From positions 248,001 through 312,000 of the forward strand of contig NW_020167522.1 of the NCBI RefSeq assembly GCF_001641265.1: DNA of 64,000 nt. The letters run 5' to 3'. Positions 45,667-57,387 of this stretch are shown here, piece by piece. Made by a program: the position numbers and the translations under genes. The notes beneath the pieces are model-generated. The model searched no databases and had not been told where the DNA came from. It saw only the letters and a list, made by a program, of their open reading frames with translations. Source of the DNA: Pseudogymnoascus destructans. Lineage: Eukaryota; Ascomycota; Leotiomycetes; Thelebolales; Thelebolaceae. The stretch's first letter is position 1, and each line of letters starts with the position of its first letter.

Positions 45667-47246
45667 GTAACCTAGAAATCAGTTCTTGTTCAGTATATAC
45701 TTGACTTAGCTGCTAAAGGGTTCCCTCCTCAGTTGTCTATTGTTGAAGATATGGCAAATTGACTACTTGCAACACGTGACGCGCCACGCGTCGGGTCACG
45801 TTGGGCTTCAAACTTTGTTAAGCGCCATGTAGAGCTCCGGACACGCTTCCAGCGAAAATACGACTACCAGAGGGCTAAGTGCGAAGATCCAGAAGTCATT
45901 CGTGGCTGGTTTGAGCTTGTATGGAACACAATTCTAAAGTATGGCATCAACAATGCAGATATCTACAACTTTGATGAGACTGGGTTTATGATGGGCGTCA
46001 TCTCAAGCGCAACGGTAGTAACGAGCTCAGATGGGCGGGCAAAGGCAAAAAAGGTGCAGCCTGGCAATCGGGAATGGGTTACAGTAATCCAAGGCGTTAG
46101 TTCTCAAGGTTGGGCAGTGCCGCCATTTGTCATTGTGGCAGGTAAAACCCACCTTGCATCTTGGTATGAGAATAGCGGATTTCCAGCAGATTGGGTAATC
46201 GCTGTTACTGCAAATGGCTGGACTACAAACGAGAGAGGTATGGATTGGATTCAGCATTTTGAGAAGCACACAAAGCCCCGGAGTGTTGGTGGTTATCGCT
46301 TGTTAGTCCTTGATGGTCATGAGAGCCACCACTCAGACAAGTTTGAGGAGTACTGCAAAGAACACAACATTATTACGCTTTGTATGCCTGCTCACTCTTC
46401 CCATATACTCCAACCACTTGATGTTGGCTGTTTGGCCCATTAAAGAGAGCTTACGGTCGGCAAATTGAAGATATGATGCGGCTCATATTATTCACATTAC
46501 GAAGGATGACTTCTTTCCTGCCTTCCACGCTGCATTTAACATTGCAATGACAGAAAGCAATATTCAGGGAGGGTTCCGAGGTGCTGGGCTTCTTCCATTT
46601 AGCCCTGAGAGTGTAATATCTACACTTGACCTTAGGTTTAAGACGCCAACACCTCCAACCTCTCGCTCAAACACCGCTCAACCATGGGTTTCTCAGACAC
46701 CAAATAACCCAACTGAAGCTGTATCACAGTCTACTTTCATTAAAAACCGAATTGCGCATCATCAAAATAGCTCTCCAACCTCAATCTATGCAGCTGTTGA
46801 CCAGTTTACAAAGGGTGCATCGCAAATAATGCATCAATTAGCATTGTTAAAAGCAGAGAACCAAAACCTGCGACAGGCAAATGAAGTGCTAAGCAAGTGC
46901 CGGAGAGCTAAAAAAACACGACTACAGCAAGGAGGATCACTTAGTCAACAGGTAGCACAGGAGCTACAGGACGAGAGGGACGTTGTGCAGCAAGTAGAGC
47001 AAGAAATAAGGGCAAGTAGTGGTCGGAAGCCAAGGGAAGAAACCCATGCACGTCGCTGTGGCAAGTGTGGTGAGACTGGACACAATGCGCGCACTTGTCA
47101 GATTGTAATAGACAGGTCCGAGGAAGAGGACTCCGAGTAGTTTTAATTAATTTATATTGTTGTGGTGGATTTATCGCAATTCTTATGGGGTAGTCGCGAT
47201 ATTTTGGCACTTTCGCTTGTTTGGCACTTTCGTTATACATGCACGT

Positions 47247-47615
47247 TACATGTATATAGTTTATAGGGAATCACAGGCGGATCACCATATGTACCTATAT
47301 ACAACGACATCTCCGGCTTCAAATTATCGTATATTACGCTATATACAGCAGCTAACTACTCTAGGCTAAAGCTACACCACATCGCAGCTCGCGAGTGTCC
47401 AGTCAGTACAGATCACGTTACTGCGCGTCACTTTCGCCTCACCCACTCCACTCCATCCGCTGTGACGCGCCTCCTATAGCGGAAGAAGCCTAGAAGGTCA
47501 CTCTCTCACGCCAACAAGAGCTTCATTTGGCTACGAGTACCATCAGCTAGTCTACACCGTAATTGTTAAAGTTATTCTCCTTTGATCACGGCCTCCACCT
47601 AGACAAGGGAAGGCC
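47247..47615. promoter_or_regulatory. Upstream region of LIG4 at the nest boundary
   Basis: About 370 bp between Fot element D and the LIG4 start codon. Element D ends within 370 bp of the gene, so the promoter is short or partly in the transposon. No motif recognised. Confidence 0.45.
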
Positions 47616-50600
47616 ATGTCCAGCCAAAGAGCACCACGGCATATCGATAAGGAGGCACGCGAAGACGATGATCTCCAATATGGCCATGGGCCCTTGAGCA
47701 AGGAAGAACTCGAGGCCAAGTGAGTCAAACCCCACCCTCTATGGCCCCCATATTGCGATGAGACCATGCTCACTGGCCATCATCAAGGTATCCAAACCGC
47801 CCTCTCAACCAGCACAAGACCCTCCCGTTCCATGAACTCTTGGTCTCCCTCTTCACTCCATTGAGCGAGAACAAGAAGAAGCCAACCGGCCCCTCAGCTG
47901 CCGGTCGCGCCAAGCGTGGGCCTCATGGGCCAACCCATCAGTCTCCTCATGGAGTCCGCCGCATCATTATCGAGCGTTTTATTTCTCGGTGGAGGAGCGA
48001 GGTCGGCCATGACTTTTATCCTGCATTGCGTCTTATTATTCCCGAGAAAGACCGTGACCGTGCGATGTATGGGCTGAAGGAGAAAACAATCGGCAGGCTA
48101 CTTGTTAAGCTAATGAAAATCAATAAGAACTCCGAGGATGGCTATAATCTACTCAATTGGAAGCTGCCAGGCCAGACATTCGCAAGTAGGATGGCAGGAG
48201 ACTTTGCGGGAAGATGCTTTGAGGTACTATCAAAGAGGCCGATGAGGACATCAATGGGCAATATGCGAATTGCGGAGGTCAACCAGCTGTTGGACCAGCT
48301 ATCTTCCGCGCCTAAAGAGGAGGCGCAGCTACCAATTTTCCAGATATTCTATAATAGGATGAACGCTGATGAGCTGATGTGGTTAATTCGAGTAATCCTC
48401 AGGCAGATGAAAGTTGGTGCTTCGGAGAAGACATTCCTTGATTTATGGCACCCAGATGGAGAAACTTTATTCAATGTTTCCTCAAGTCTTCGCCGGGTAT
48501 GTTGGGAACTCACGGATCCTTCCATCCGCCTAGAAGGAAACGAGACAGGAGTTACGCTCATGCAATGTTTCCAGCCGCAATTAGCTCAGTTCCAAATGCA
48601 TTCATTTCACAGGATGGTCGACAACATGAGGCCTACCCCGGAAGACACCGAGTTCTGGATTGAGGAGAAGCTGGATGGTGAAAGGATGCAAATGCACATG
48701 GTCGAGGATGATTCAGTTCCAGGGGGGAGGAGGTTTGGGTTTTGGTCCCGAAAGGCCAAAGACTACACCTATCTCTATGGCAGTGGGTTCGAGGATGAAA
48801 ATGGCGCCATAACGAGCCATTTGAAAAAAGCCTTCGATTCGGGTGTTAGAAACTTGATCCTCGACGGCGAAATGATAACCTGGGATCCCGAGGCAGATAT
48901 AATGGTCCCATTCGGTACTCTTAAAACTGCTGCCCTGTCTGAACAGCGCAACCCATTTGCTGGCAATGGCCCGCGTCCACTCTTCCGAATTTTCGACATC
49001 ATCTACTTGAATGATGAGCCTCTAACTCAGTATACTCTTCGTGACCGACGCCGAGCTCTCGAAAGATGCATCACGAACGTTCACCGAAGGTTTGAAGTTC
49101 ATTCTTATAACTCGGCACATTCTGTAGAAGCCATAGAGCCTCTGCTCCGGAAGGTCGTGGCGGAAGCTTCTGAAGGTCTAGTGCTCAAGAATCCTCGCTC
49201 CATCTACCGCCTCAACTCGCGTAATGACGACTGGATGAAGGTGAAGCCAGAGTACATGACCGGCTTTGGCGAGTCTCTAGACTGCATCGTCATTGGTGGT
49301 TATTATGGCTCCGGGCATCGGGGAGGCCGCCTTTCGAGCTTTCTTTGTGGACTAAGGGTTGATCAAAACCACATACAAAAGGGAGCGGATCCAATGAAGT
49401 GTTATTCGTTCTTCAAGGTTGGAGGCGGGTTCAAGGCCGAGGATTACGCCAATATTAGACACCATACAGAGAATAAATGGGTGGATTGGGACCCAAGGAA
49501 GCCGCCCATACCCTTAATCGAGCTAGCAGGAGGTGAAGCTCAGTTCGAAAGGCCGGATGTATGGATCAGACCTTGCGACTCAGTAGTTGTATCCGTCAAA
49601 GCCGCCTCCGTATGCGCCAGCGACTCGTTCAGGGTGGGTTTGACGCTACGCTTTCCGCGCTTCAAGCACCTACGGATGGACAGGGACTGGAGTACTTCAC
49701 TGAGTATTCAAGAATTCATAGATTTGAAGTCAAGATTGGAGGATGAAAGCAGAGAAAAGGAATTCACGGTCGACACTCGGCGCAAGGCGGCGAAGACATC
49801 TAAGAAGCAACTTCTAGTCGCAGGGAATGATAATAAAGCGACTAAGCCATATGCGGGGCAGGGTTCAGACGCGTTCCATGGCCTAAATTTCTGCGTGCTG
49901 AGTGAAGCTACAAAGTTGCCCAAAAAGAGCAAGGTGGAGCTAGAACAGTACATTAAGGCAAATGGCGGCTCCATATTTCAGAGTCCTACGACACAAGCAG
50001 ATACGATCGTTATTGCAGATAAGAAAGTTGTGAAGGTGGCCAGCTTAATGAAGAGCGGGTTACAGAACGTGGTGAGGCCAAGATGGTTGTTTGATGCCGT
50101 TCTGCAGTACGAAGCTGACCCCGGGCGGGAGACGCATTTGGTGCTTTTTGAGCCGCGGCACATGTTTTACACGGTCCAGCATGAGATAGAAAGGGTCCAG
50201 CAAAATGTCGATAGGTTTGGTGACAGCTATGCACGCGATGTGGGGGCCACGGAGTTGAAGGAAATATGCGATAATATGCCCAAGGAAGAGCTGGAAAGTG
50301 GTCTCGAAACAGACAGACTATTAAGTCAGCTACAGGGGGGGCACCATGATCTCGGATTGAGAGATATGAAGGGCTTCATGTTCTCGGATTTTTGTGCGCA
50401 TATTGCTGGCTGGCAAAGAAGCGAAGAAGTAGCAGATTTGAGTGAGGACGGTCTACGGTGCTTGTTAGTGGAGCATAAGTTAAGATTCGGATTGGCAAGT
50501 ATCAAATCGGACTTGGAGGATACAAATATCACACATATCGTTGTGCAGGAGGGTCTTGACAGGTTGAAATCTATCAGGGAGAAAATTTCGCATAGGAGGG

Positions 50601-50692
50601 TAGTGCCGCGAATTATCACACTCGAGTGGGTTGAGGACAGTTGGAGGGAAGGAACACTTCTGGATGAAGATAGATATGCACCAGGAGGTTAG
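47616..50692 (+). CDS. LIG4: DNA ligase IV
   Basis: Two exons, 47616-47719 and 47788-50692, give 1,002 residues. The order is an N-terminal DNA-binding helical domain, the adenylation domain with FWIEEKLDGERMQMHM (active-site Lys329 in EKLDGER), then LILDGEMITW and SEGLVLKNPRSIY, and the OB-fold part with DCIVIGGYYGSGHRGGRLSS. Two BRCT domains follow, around residues 720-800 (KSKVELEQYIKANGGSIFQS) and the end (HIVVQEGLDRLKSIR, ITLEWVEDSWREGTLLDEDR). It seals double-strand breaks in non-homologous end joining with Xrcc4/Lif1. It looks complete, although it is the first core gene after a large transposon nest. Confidence 0.96.
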
Positions 50693-50867
50693 TTAGGGTT
50701 TCGTTTGCCACACCGCCTGGCTGAGATGGTATTCCAAGATCCTACCTGTATCAAGGAACAATCACGAGTAGCGTAGTAGAAAGGGACTAGACGAGTGCTA
50801 TTCTCAGTTCAGACCAGGTCCAGTACCTCTAAACGCCAATATAATAGCTCACTAACTCAACTCGAGT

Positions 50868-51699
50868 CTACTTCCCAATAGTCAGGAACAACCTATCACC
50901 CACATCTCCGAAGCCTGGACATATCATCCCTTTCTCATTAACATCATTGTCCAACCCCGCAAGCCATATCTCTGTTCCCTCCGGCCATTCCGCTGCTGCT
51001 CGCACCACCCCCGGGAGAGCTCCCAAAACAGCCAGCACAATCAATTTCTCAACACCCCATTCTCGTAGCGTTTGAATGGCCGCGGCACATGTACCACCCG
51101 TAGCAATGACGGGGTCGAGCAGGATCGCGAGTTTCGAGGAAGATGAGTTGCGAGCTGGAGCTGCCGATGGAGAGCCAGCAGCCGGGATATGGTAGGGCAG
51201 ATTGTTGTAGTATTCGACGGGGGAGAGGGTGGTGGGCTCGCGGAAAAGCCCGAGGTGGTGGACGGGAACTGGTTCTGGAAGGACGGTTTGGATGGCTTAA
51301 CGGACGTCAGCATTGAGTAGGATATTAGACTGGATTCAGAGCAGAGAGTGAGACGAACCATCGAGCATGCCAAGACCTGATCTCAGAATTGGGACGAGGG
51401 ATATTGACTCTGGGGCTACCGTAGATGTGGTATATTCATAGCCAAGAGTGGTTTTCTCCTAACTTCGGTATCAGATATGGGCATAGAATGCAGGACACTC
51501 TCCTCATACGCACAATGGGTCCATCCCTCACAGTCAACCCAGCTGCTGTGGCTTCGACCGCTATAATGGTTGATATCTCGTGCAACAAAGCCCTGGTTTC
51601 GCGGGCACCGGCTTTGGTCGATCTCAGCTGTGAAAGCTTTGCTTGCACGCATGGATGCCGGGATATGTGGACATTTGTTGGCAAGGAGGTGGCGGACAT
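50868..51699 (-). CDS. FUR1: Uracil phosphoribosyltransferase
   Basis: Three exons, 51699-51514, 51458-51359 and 51295-50868, give 237 residues. The start is the ATG of MSATSLPTNVHISRHPCVQA; an upstream ATG in another frame does not lead into the conserved sequence. Core segments are VRDGPIEKTTLGYEYTTSTV, ISLVPILRSGLGMLDAIQTV and the PRPP-binding loop KLAILLDPVIATGGTCAAAI. The end has PGFGDVGDRLFLTIGK. The enzyme salvages uracil to UMP and is the one that makes 5-fluorouracil toxic. The middle intron uses a GTGCGT donor, chosen over a nearer GTGTCC because it gives a normal intron length and restores DGPIEKT. Confidence 0.93.
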
Positions 51700-52961
51700 A
51701 TTGACAACCACTGAAGTTATAACCACGCGTGTTAGCCATAGTTATAACGGGGAGGTTGGGGAGGGGGTGGATGAGGGCAACAAGGGAGGAGGGAGATATA
51801 TACCAAAGTAGTAGGTAAGGGAACGGGTTGATTATTAGTAAATTCAACGATTATATATTGGAACGAAGAAAGAACAAATATAATATTCTGGTGCAGGACG
51901 AACGAGGTTGAGTAAATATAAGAGTAAGTAGAGTAAGATGGATGGGATGATGAGGAGAGAGCGACTTGTACGGTCTAAGAGTACCGCAGTACTATCTATC
52001 ACTTATCTCTTTGTACTCGACTTGGAGCAATGGGGACCCAATATAGATGTATACAAATATATACATGTCAGTTAAGTTACTATGGGCTTGGTACAGGGGT
52101 AATAACCACAGCAAAAACATGATTTATCACTGCTGATTGTGCAGAATTATGTATAGTATGAACATAGAATTATTGTACTGGTACAAGAAGAAGCATGCGG
52201 GGTATGTACTCCTTATCAGCCACCGCATCCTCCGTCATCTTTCTCCCATAGTAAATTACGGCACAGCATACGGAGTACACTATTTACTATTTTACAAGAA
52301 CGTTGGGGAAATTTAGGAATTATACAGGAATTATAGAGGAATTATACAGGAATTATAAGGAATTATACAGGAATTATAGAGGAATTATAGAGGAATTATA
52401 GAGGAATTATACAGGAATTATACAGGAATTATACAGGAATTATACAGGATTATAGAGGAATTATACAGGAATTATACAGGATTATAGAGGAATTATACAG
52501 GAATTATACAGGATTATACAGGAATTATACAGGAATTATACAGGAATTATACAGGAATTATACAGGAATTATACAGGAATTATACAGGAATTATACAGGA
52601 ATTATACAGGAATTATACAGGAATTATACAGGAATTACGTATACAGGAAATAGTTGGAGATCTTATACGGGACATACGGAGTCAGTTTAAGCTCCCCACT
52701 CTAGCTTGCCACTAGTTTAGAACGGGAGATACGCCAAAGTAACTCGCTAACTCCGCTGCGCCAAACCCAATCCAACGTCGTCGTCATTATGAAAATAGCT
52801 GCCATGGCATAGCAACGTCCAACCTCCATTTCCTACCACTATCCCACAAACTCCTATCGCGAACAGCCACAACCAACCCATACTGTACGACCACATCCTG
52901 CACGGCATTGCACACAAACACCAGCCCACACACGCTGTGTCATATAGCTACAGCTGCACCG
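51700..52961. other. Intergenic with an 11-bp minisatellite
   Basis: About 1.26 kb between divergent genes (FUR1 and the RMD1/RMD8-family gene). It is AT-rich, with the minisatellite at 52314-52635. No gene recognised. Confidence 0.55.
52314..52635. repeat. Minisatellite, 11-bp unit, about 29 copies
   Basis: Tandem AGGAATTATAC with the variant AGGAATTATAG and occasional 10-bp units lacking one A. The right half is nearly homogeneous, so it expanded recently. It lies about 330 bp upstream of the next start codon. Confidence 0.95.
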
Positions 52962-54526
52962 ATGCCCCATCACCACCACCCAACCGCTACAATGTCCCCC
53001 CCGCCGCCAACCTCCGAAACAACGCCTCTTCTCCCCTCCACCTCGGCGCCCGAGCCTGCCCCCCGCGAGACGCGCTCTGTAACCTTCAACCCGACGCCCT
53101 CTGTGGCCACCATCCCGCCCACGCCCATGCCCATGCTCTCGGCCCTGAACCACCGCCTGCGGCGGCGCAACAGCTCTGGCGCGCCCGCCGGCTACAGCCC
53201 CTCGCCGCTGGGTCCCAACCCCATCCCTGCATCAAAGATCGGCCCGCAGCGCACATCGAAAACGGCGCAGAAGTTGAAGTTGCTACCTAATCCCGATTTT
53301 GGCGATGAGGGCCCCGATGAGGAGAGTGGGCGTGATGTGTACTCGCAGTACACGCGGATTAAGGACCCGACGGCGCGGAGGGATGCAGCACGGCTGGGGA
53401 AGGCGGATCGGGAGCGGCTGCCGCGTGTGACGGCATATTGTACAGCGAATCGATACCGGATGGATAGGTTAATGCAGTTTCTCAAGGGTCGCGGGAAGGG
53501 AAGGGGTGCGGCGCCACGGCTGTTTGATGAGTGTATCTACACACCGTATAATTACGGGAAGGCCAGGGTAGGCGGGAAGACAGTGCGGTCTGCACCAGTG
53601 AGGGAGGCACCTGCTGAGACGATGGAGCGACGCTATTCGGATTCCGTGGTAGAAGTCGAGGGCCAGCAAGAGGACCTCATCTCCCTCGCAGCCGCAGACG
53701 AGGATGTTCCTGACGCACTTCTCCCGCCACCCGCTACGCCGCACGTAGTAGAAGAGGAGGATACACCCGACTTCGACACGACAGTACATGTCCCCGAAAT
53801 TTTTATATTCGCGTACGGTGTGGTAGTGATCTGGGGGATGAGCGTAGCGCAGGAGCAACGATTCCTGGGAGAGCTGGCGAGGTTTGAGGAGGAGAAGCTG
53901 GGGCGCGATGATATAGAGGCAGAGTGCTTCAATTTTTACTACACGCAAGAGTACCAGGCGCGGGTGTACAATGACTTCATTACGCTGAGGGAGAAGACGA
54001 ATTACATGGTTAAGCTAGCAATTAGCCATGCGCTTGCGCAGAGCGTAAAGGTATGTCCATTCTTATATCATAATATGCCAAGTTAACAACTACACAGACC
54101 TCACTTTTTGAGGAGCTTGTCGACAATACTATCACAACTTGCCAGGACATCCCGGCAAGCATCGCGCGTACCGGCACAATCGCGCTCTCGCGAAAAGAGA
54201 TCAACATGCAGATTGGCGAGCTGTTCATCCTGCGGATTAGCATCCATCTCAACGGCTCCGTACTGGACACACCAGAGCTGTTCTGGGTGGAGCCGCAGCT
54301 GGAGCCAGTATACCAGGCAGTGCGAAGCTATCTTGAGATGGACCAGCGGGTACAGCTTCTAACGGAGCGGCTCGACGTCATTGCAGATCTCCTGGCAGTG
54401 CTGAAGGAGCAGCTGACCTCTGGGCATGGGGAAATGCTGGAGTGGATTGTGATTGTGCTTATTGCGGCAGAAATTGCGGTAGCGTTGGTAAATATCTTTG
54501 TCGATTTACAGGCAGGCGTTGATTAG
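52962..54526 (+). CDS. RMD1/RMD8-family (DUF155) membrane protein
   Basis: Two exons, 52962-54050 and 54098-54526, give 505 residues; an ATG ten codons later is an alternative start. The first 130 residues are Pro/Ser/Thr-rich and disordered. The DUF155 core starts near RVTAYCTANRYRMDRLMQFL and includes VHVPEIFIFAYGVVVIWGMS, IEAECFNFYYTQEYQARVYN and IALSRKEINMQIGELFILR. A C-terminal membrane segment is EWIVIVLIAAEIAVALVNIF. Yeast Rmd1 and Rmd8 are needed for meiotic nuclear division; the human relative RMND1 acts in mitochondrial translation. I cannot say which of the two yeast proteins is the closer match. Confidence 0.88.
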
Positions 54527-54841
54527 AGGGTTCATAAAGGCGTTTTATAGACTGGGCTTGTTTCGTAAAGGCGCTTTTTTTAGGTTAACTTATGGACAGG
54601 TTTCATATTATATCTCACTGCGTCACAAGTTAACTAACGTAAGCCGTGGTGTATAAACGCCCCATGTACCCTTGCAGCTAAATTTATATGTGAAGGTACT
54701 TAAAAATGAAAAGTTCCAGTCTAAATAACTCCTTTAATAAAAGGGCAAAATCTCGATATACCTAGTAAACTAGTAAGAAAACTCCATCTACCCAGTCGGC
54801 CGCTAACCCTCCTTTGGAAAGGTTAACGAGCCAATGAGAGG
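54527..54841. other. Intergenic, left edge of second repeat island
   Basis: About 315 bp of 3' flank of the DUF155 gene. Nothing recognised. Confidence 0.45.
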
Positions 54842-55644
54842 CGTACTCTCATTTGAGAGTACGTGCTCTCATATGGCCTTTTTGAAGCAATTGAGCTAGC
54901 AATATACCAGCTCAATTGCACGGTAAGTCGGGGGTCAATTGAGACCCCCAAACTTCCTCCCCCTTCCCTTCCTCCCCCACCACAGAACCCCGCTGACACT
55001 CCCAGGCTCCCTCCCCCCTCCGACCCCCTCGAAATCCCCCTCGGAAGCCCTCGCGCGATGGTGGAGGAGGGGAGGAACGGGGCCCGTTGCAACGGGCTCC
55101 AGATGTCCTCGCTAATGGAGGCACGGGTAGTCCAGCCAGACGGCAGGATCTACCTCGTTGACCTGACGGCAAGAACAAGTTCTTGCCGTCGATACCAAGA
55201 GAATGGCGTGCCTTGTGGGCACACCATGACTCTTATCTTTCAACAAGGGAGTCAATTGACTCCCTTTCTTCCGACAGAGCTGTCTGCTGTGTGCTGGCAG
55301 AGGCAGTTGATACTGCCTCTGCCTCCGATCTCTGTCGAGGGTCTTCTCGTAGACCCTAACGCCCCAGGAGAAGTCTGTGCCTCCGGTCACCCAATCCCCT
55401 GCGGCCGACCGCGAAAAGAGAGGGTTCGGAGGGAGGATGCCTGGCGTCCTCGAGGACGCTGGGCTCGCCGGGATCACGGAGGACTTCTGCCGCTGTGCCG
55501 GACTTGGTCCGCACACGCTTCGGCACCTGCGGCGAGCCTGGGCATAATGCCAGGACTTGCCGCAGGCCTCATAATTGACCCATTCTCATATGAGAACAGG
55601 GGGGTTTACGGGGGGTTTACAGCCCGTTCTCATATGAGAACGGG
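54842..55644. repeat. Cluster of perfect or near-perfect palindromes
   Basis: At least eleven inverted repeats in 800 bp: 54842-54863 (10-bp arms), 54887-54919 (11-bp arms, 11-bp loop), 54930-54949 (7-bp arms), 55082-55097 (16-bp perfect), 55165-55190 (12-bp arms, 2-bp loop), 55245-55266 (22-bp perfect), 55273-55284 (5-bp arms), 55296-55323 (12-bp arms, TGAT loop), 55338-55357 (7-bp arms), 55444-55459 (16-bp perfect), 55583-55596 and 55623-55644 (22-bp perfect, core TTCTCATATGAGAA in both). They overlap the MULE remnant. Confidence 0.9.
55050..55578 (+). pseudogene. Mutator-like (MULE) transposase C-terminal remnant
   Basis: The frame contains a SWIM zinc finger: RIYLVDLTARTSSCRRYQEN then GVPCGHTMTLIF (the CxC of the usual SWIM pattern appears as SSC, so one Cys is missing). 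LPPISVEGLL and GRPRKERVRREDAWRPRGR follow, the usual basic tail of fungal MULE transposases. After a frameshift comes a CCHC zinc knuckle (CGEPGHNARTCRR), then TGA. The catalytic domain is absent. Several coding segments have been replaced by palindromes. Confidence 0.75.
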
Positions 55645-55724
55645 GGGAGTTTCTAGATTGGGCTTGGGCGGGTCACGTGGGATGGAACTGGGTATACAGA
55701 ATTTATTTATTGTTTTATTGGGTA

Positions 55725-55881
55725 ACGTGGTTGTACACCGAGTCGTGAATGTCACCGAGTCGTGAAACTTTTTTATACCCACCACTGTAAGGTATAATTA
55801 AACAACCACAACATGTATTAAAACTAAAACTATTCAGAATCTGATGAGCTAAGTACTTCTATGACCTCCTGACAAGTTCGT
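55725..55881 (-). mobile_element. Fragment of a Fot element A-type transposon (3' end)
   Basis: On the minus strand this matches the last part of element A: the transposase end (RTCQEVIEVLSSSDSE), the 3' UTR and the terminal repeat, with TA just outside at 55723-55724. It is cut at 55881 by the family 1 LTR. Confidence 0.9.
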
Positions 55882-56816
55882 TGTAATGGTGGGTGCACCA
55901 GATGTGAGAATCTAGCCACCCAAGGAAGGGATGAATTTACTAAGACAACACACTGTCTTAGGAAACAGAGCCAAAGGGTTGTAGCTTAGACTATTCCACA
56001 ACGCAGCAATCAGGTGTATGATGTGGTGAAGTGGTTTAGACAAGTTGCAACAAATGTTGAGTCTGAGAACTCAGGGGTAAGTCAGAGGTTAACACCTCAC
56101 TGACTTTTCAGAAACAAGGAGTAACAAGATGAATGCTTGGAAGCTTGTAAAAGACGTGGAAGTATGTGATAGTCGATTTACTGTATTGTCTGCTTGCCCT
56201 TTCTTAAGGAAAGGGCAATCCTATTTATGCCAAAGAGTGTAGTTCTCTCATTTTCCATGACTTTCCATGACTAACCAGGCTTGGTAAATGTATTAGAAAT
56301 CAAGTGCGACCCACAACTAGCTTGCTAATCATGTAGTGAACGTAAGAGAATCCCATAGAACCATCTCTTGGGTTCCTAGCCTATAGGAAGTGAAAAGGAG
56401 GTCCAAGGTCAGAGTACCTATAGATAAATTATGTCATAACTTAACCAATCTTGTGGGTAACTAAGGAGCGATGACGTGTAATGAATCATAGAGGGTTGTA
56501 GAAGCTTCTAGAGCTATCGTTCATGTTCCTAGGCCTCTAGTTGGTAGAGATATGCCATGTGGTAGTATTGGCCCACCCCCTTAAGGAGGAGATTTTCTTA
56601 ATAACTTGTTCAATGAGTGTCCAAATGATATGCCGTGATGTATGTAGCATAAACAGATGTAGTAGAAGAGTTTGCAGCAATCGTTGAGTAGTATTGCTTC
56701 TGTTGTTGGTGTGATAAGCCAAGATATGTATGGTGACTTGTAGGTTTGAGGAGGAGATTTCTAAGTTTGCTCTTGAGTTTGATAGCAAACTGAGTGCAAC
56801 GAATGTCAGTATGACA
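55882..56816 (-). mobile_element. Solo LTR, family 1, reverse orientation, without matching flanks
   Basis: 935 bp, from TGTAATGGTGGGTGCACC to CAGTATGACA. The left flank is TTCGT (inside a Fot coding sequence) but the right flank is ATCCT, so the 5-bp duplication is missing and the Fot element does not resume. Confidence 0.88.
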
Positions 56817-57387
56817 ATCCTTACACTTTGCAGACTTATATAACTTCTTTAAGTAGTAGCTCAGATCAGCATGGTCAGCCTTGAGTGCTAAGTGAACAGC
56901 CTTCTCATCTTCAGTAAGGTTGGAGACGCAGTTGCGAGCTTTGATAGTATTCGCATTAGTGGAGAGTTCTTCATGTGCCTTGAGTTTCGCAACTAAACAC
57001 GTGATTAGCAGAAGATCGCCAGAAGTTCTGGCTATAGAATCAAGATAATAAACTTAGTTGAAGTCCTAGTGAAGAGGTAAAGGCTCAAAAGGGAAGAAGA
57101 ATGTGTAGATCGGAGAGTAACCAAGGAAGGTGGTTTTAAGGTCGTGGTTATTTTAAAGTTGCAAACAAAAATATTTGTGAAGGAATATTCACCTACAAAG
57201 AATTACTGTTCCAAAAACAACACCACAATGCGCACCTTCATATAAAACACATACCTTTCAACCTCTACCTCTTTTCTATACTCTTCTTCTGCAATATTCT
57301 TTCTACAAACTCACTGTAAGTACACATATCTTTTGATCTACTTCTTTGTCTTGTGTTTACTTTACTAACTTACTTTGATATTAGCAA
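56817..57387. promoter_or_regulatory. Unclassified sequence and promoter of the H3-like gene
   Basis: On the minus strand 56,817-57,000 is open and reads KAVHLALKADHADLSYYLKK; I do not recognise it. Nearer the H3-like gene are a TATA box (TATAAAA near 57241), a pyrimidine-rich leader, and a likely 5' UTR intron at 57316-57384 (GTAAGT, TTACTAAC, ATTAG) ending three bases before the ATG. Confidence 0.55.

Larger units (their letters stand above)
43607..47140 (+). pseudogene. Transposase of Fot element D (disrupted)
   Basis: Begins MRHKNDESKLVLAIQAMQSD and reads to RKLSN, where the LTR block intervenes. It resumes as SIVEDMAN, a stop, then LLATRDAPRVGSRWASNFVK, YNFDETGFMMGVISSATVV, LLVLDGHESHHSDKFEEYCK and HILQPLDVG. 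A missing base just after this shifts the frame. The C-terminal part from 46547 is open again and ends in a coiled coil and a CCHC knuckle (CGKCGETGHNARTC). All three catalytic Asp codons survive, but frameshifts and stops make it a pseudogene. Confidence 0.92.
43509..47246 (+). mobile_element. Fot1/pogo element D with nested LTR insertions
   Basis: Terminal repeats read ACGTGCATGTATAACGAAAG inward, with the repeated motif CGAAAGTGCCAAA. TA flanks it at 43507-43508 and 47247-47248. It carries a 1,877-bp LTR insertion; without it the element would be 1,856 bp. Confidence 0.93.

Noticed and set aside
52314..52635. CRISPR-like array
   Set aside because: Units are contiguous 11-mers with no unique spacers, and the DNA is eukaryotic.
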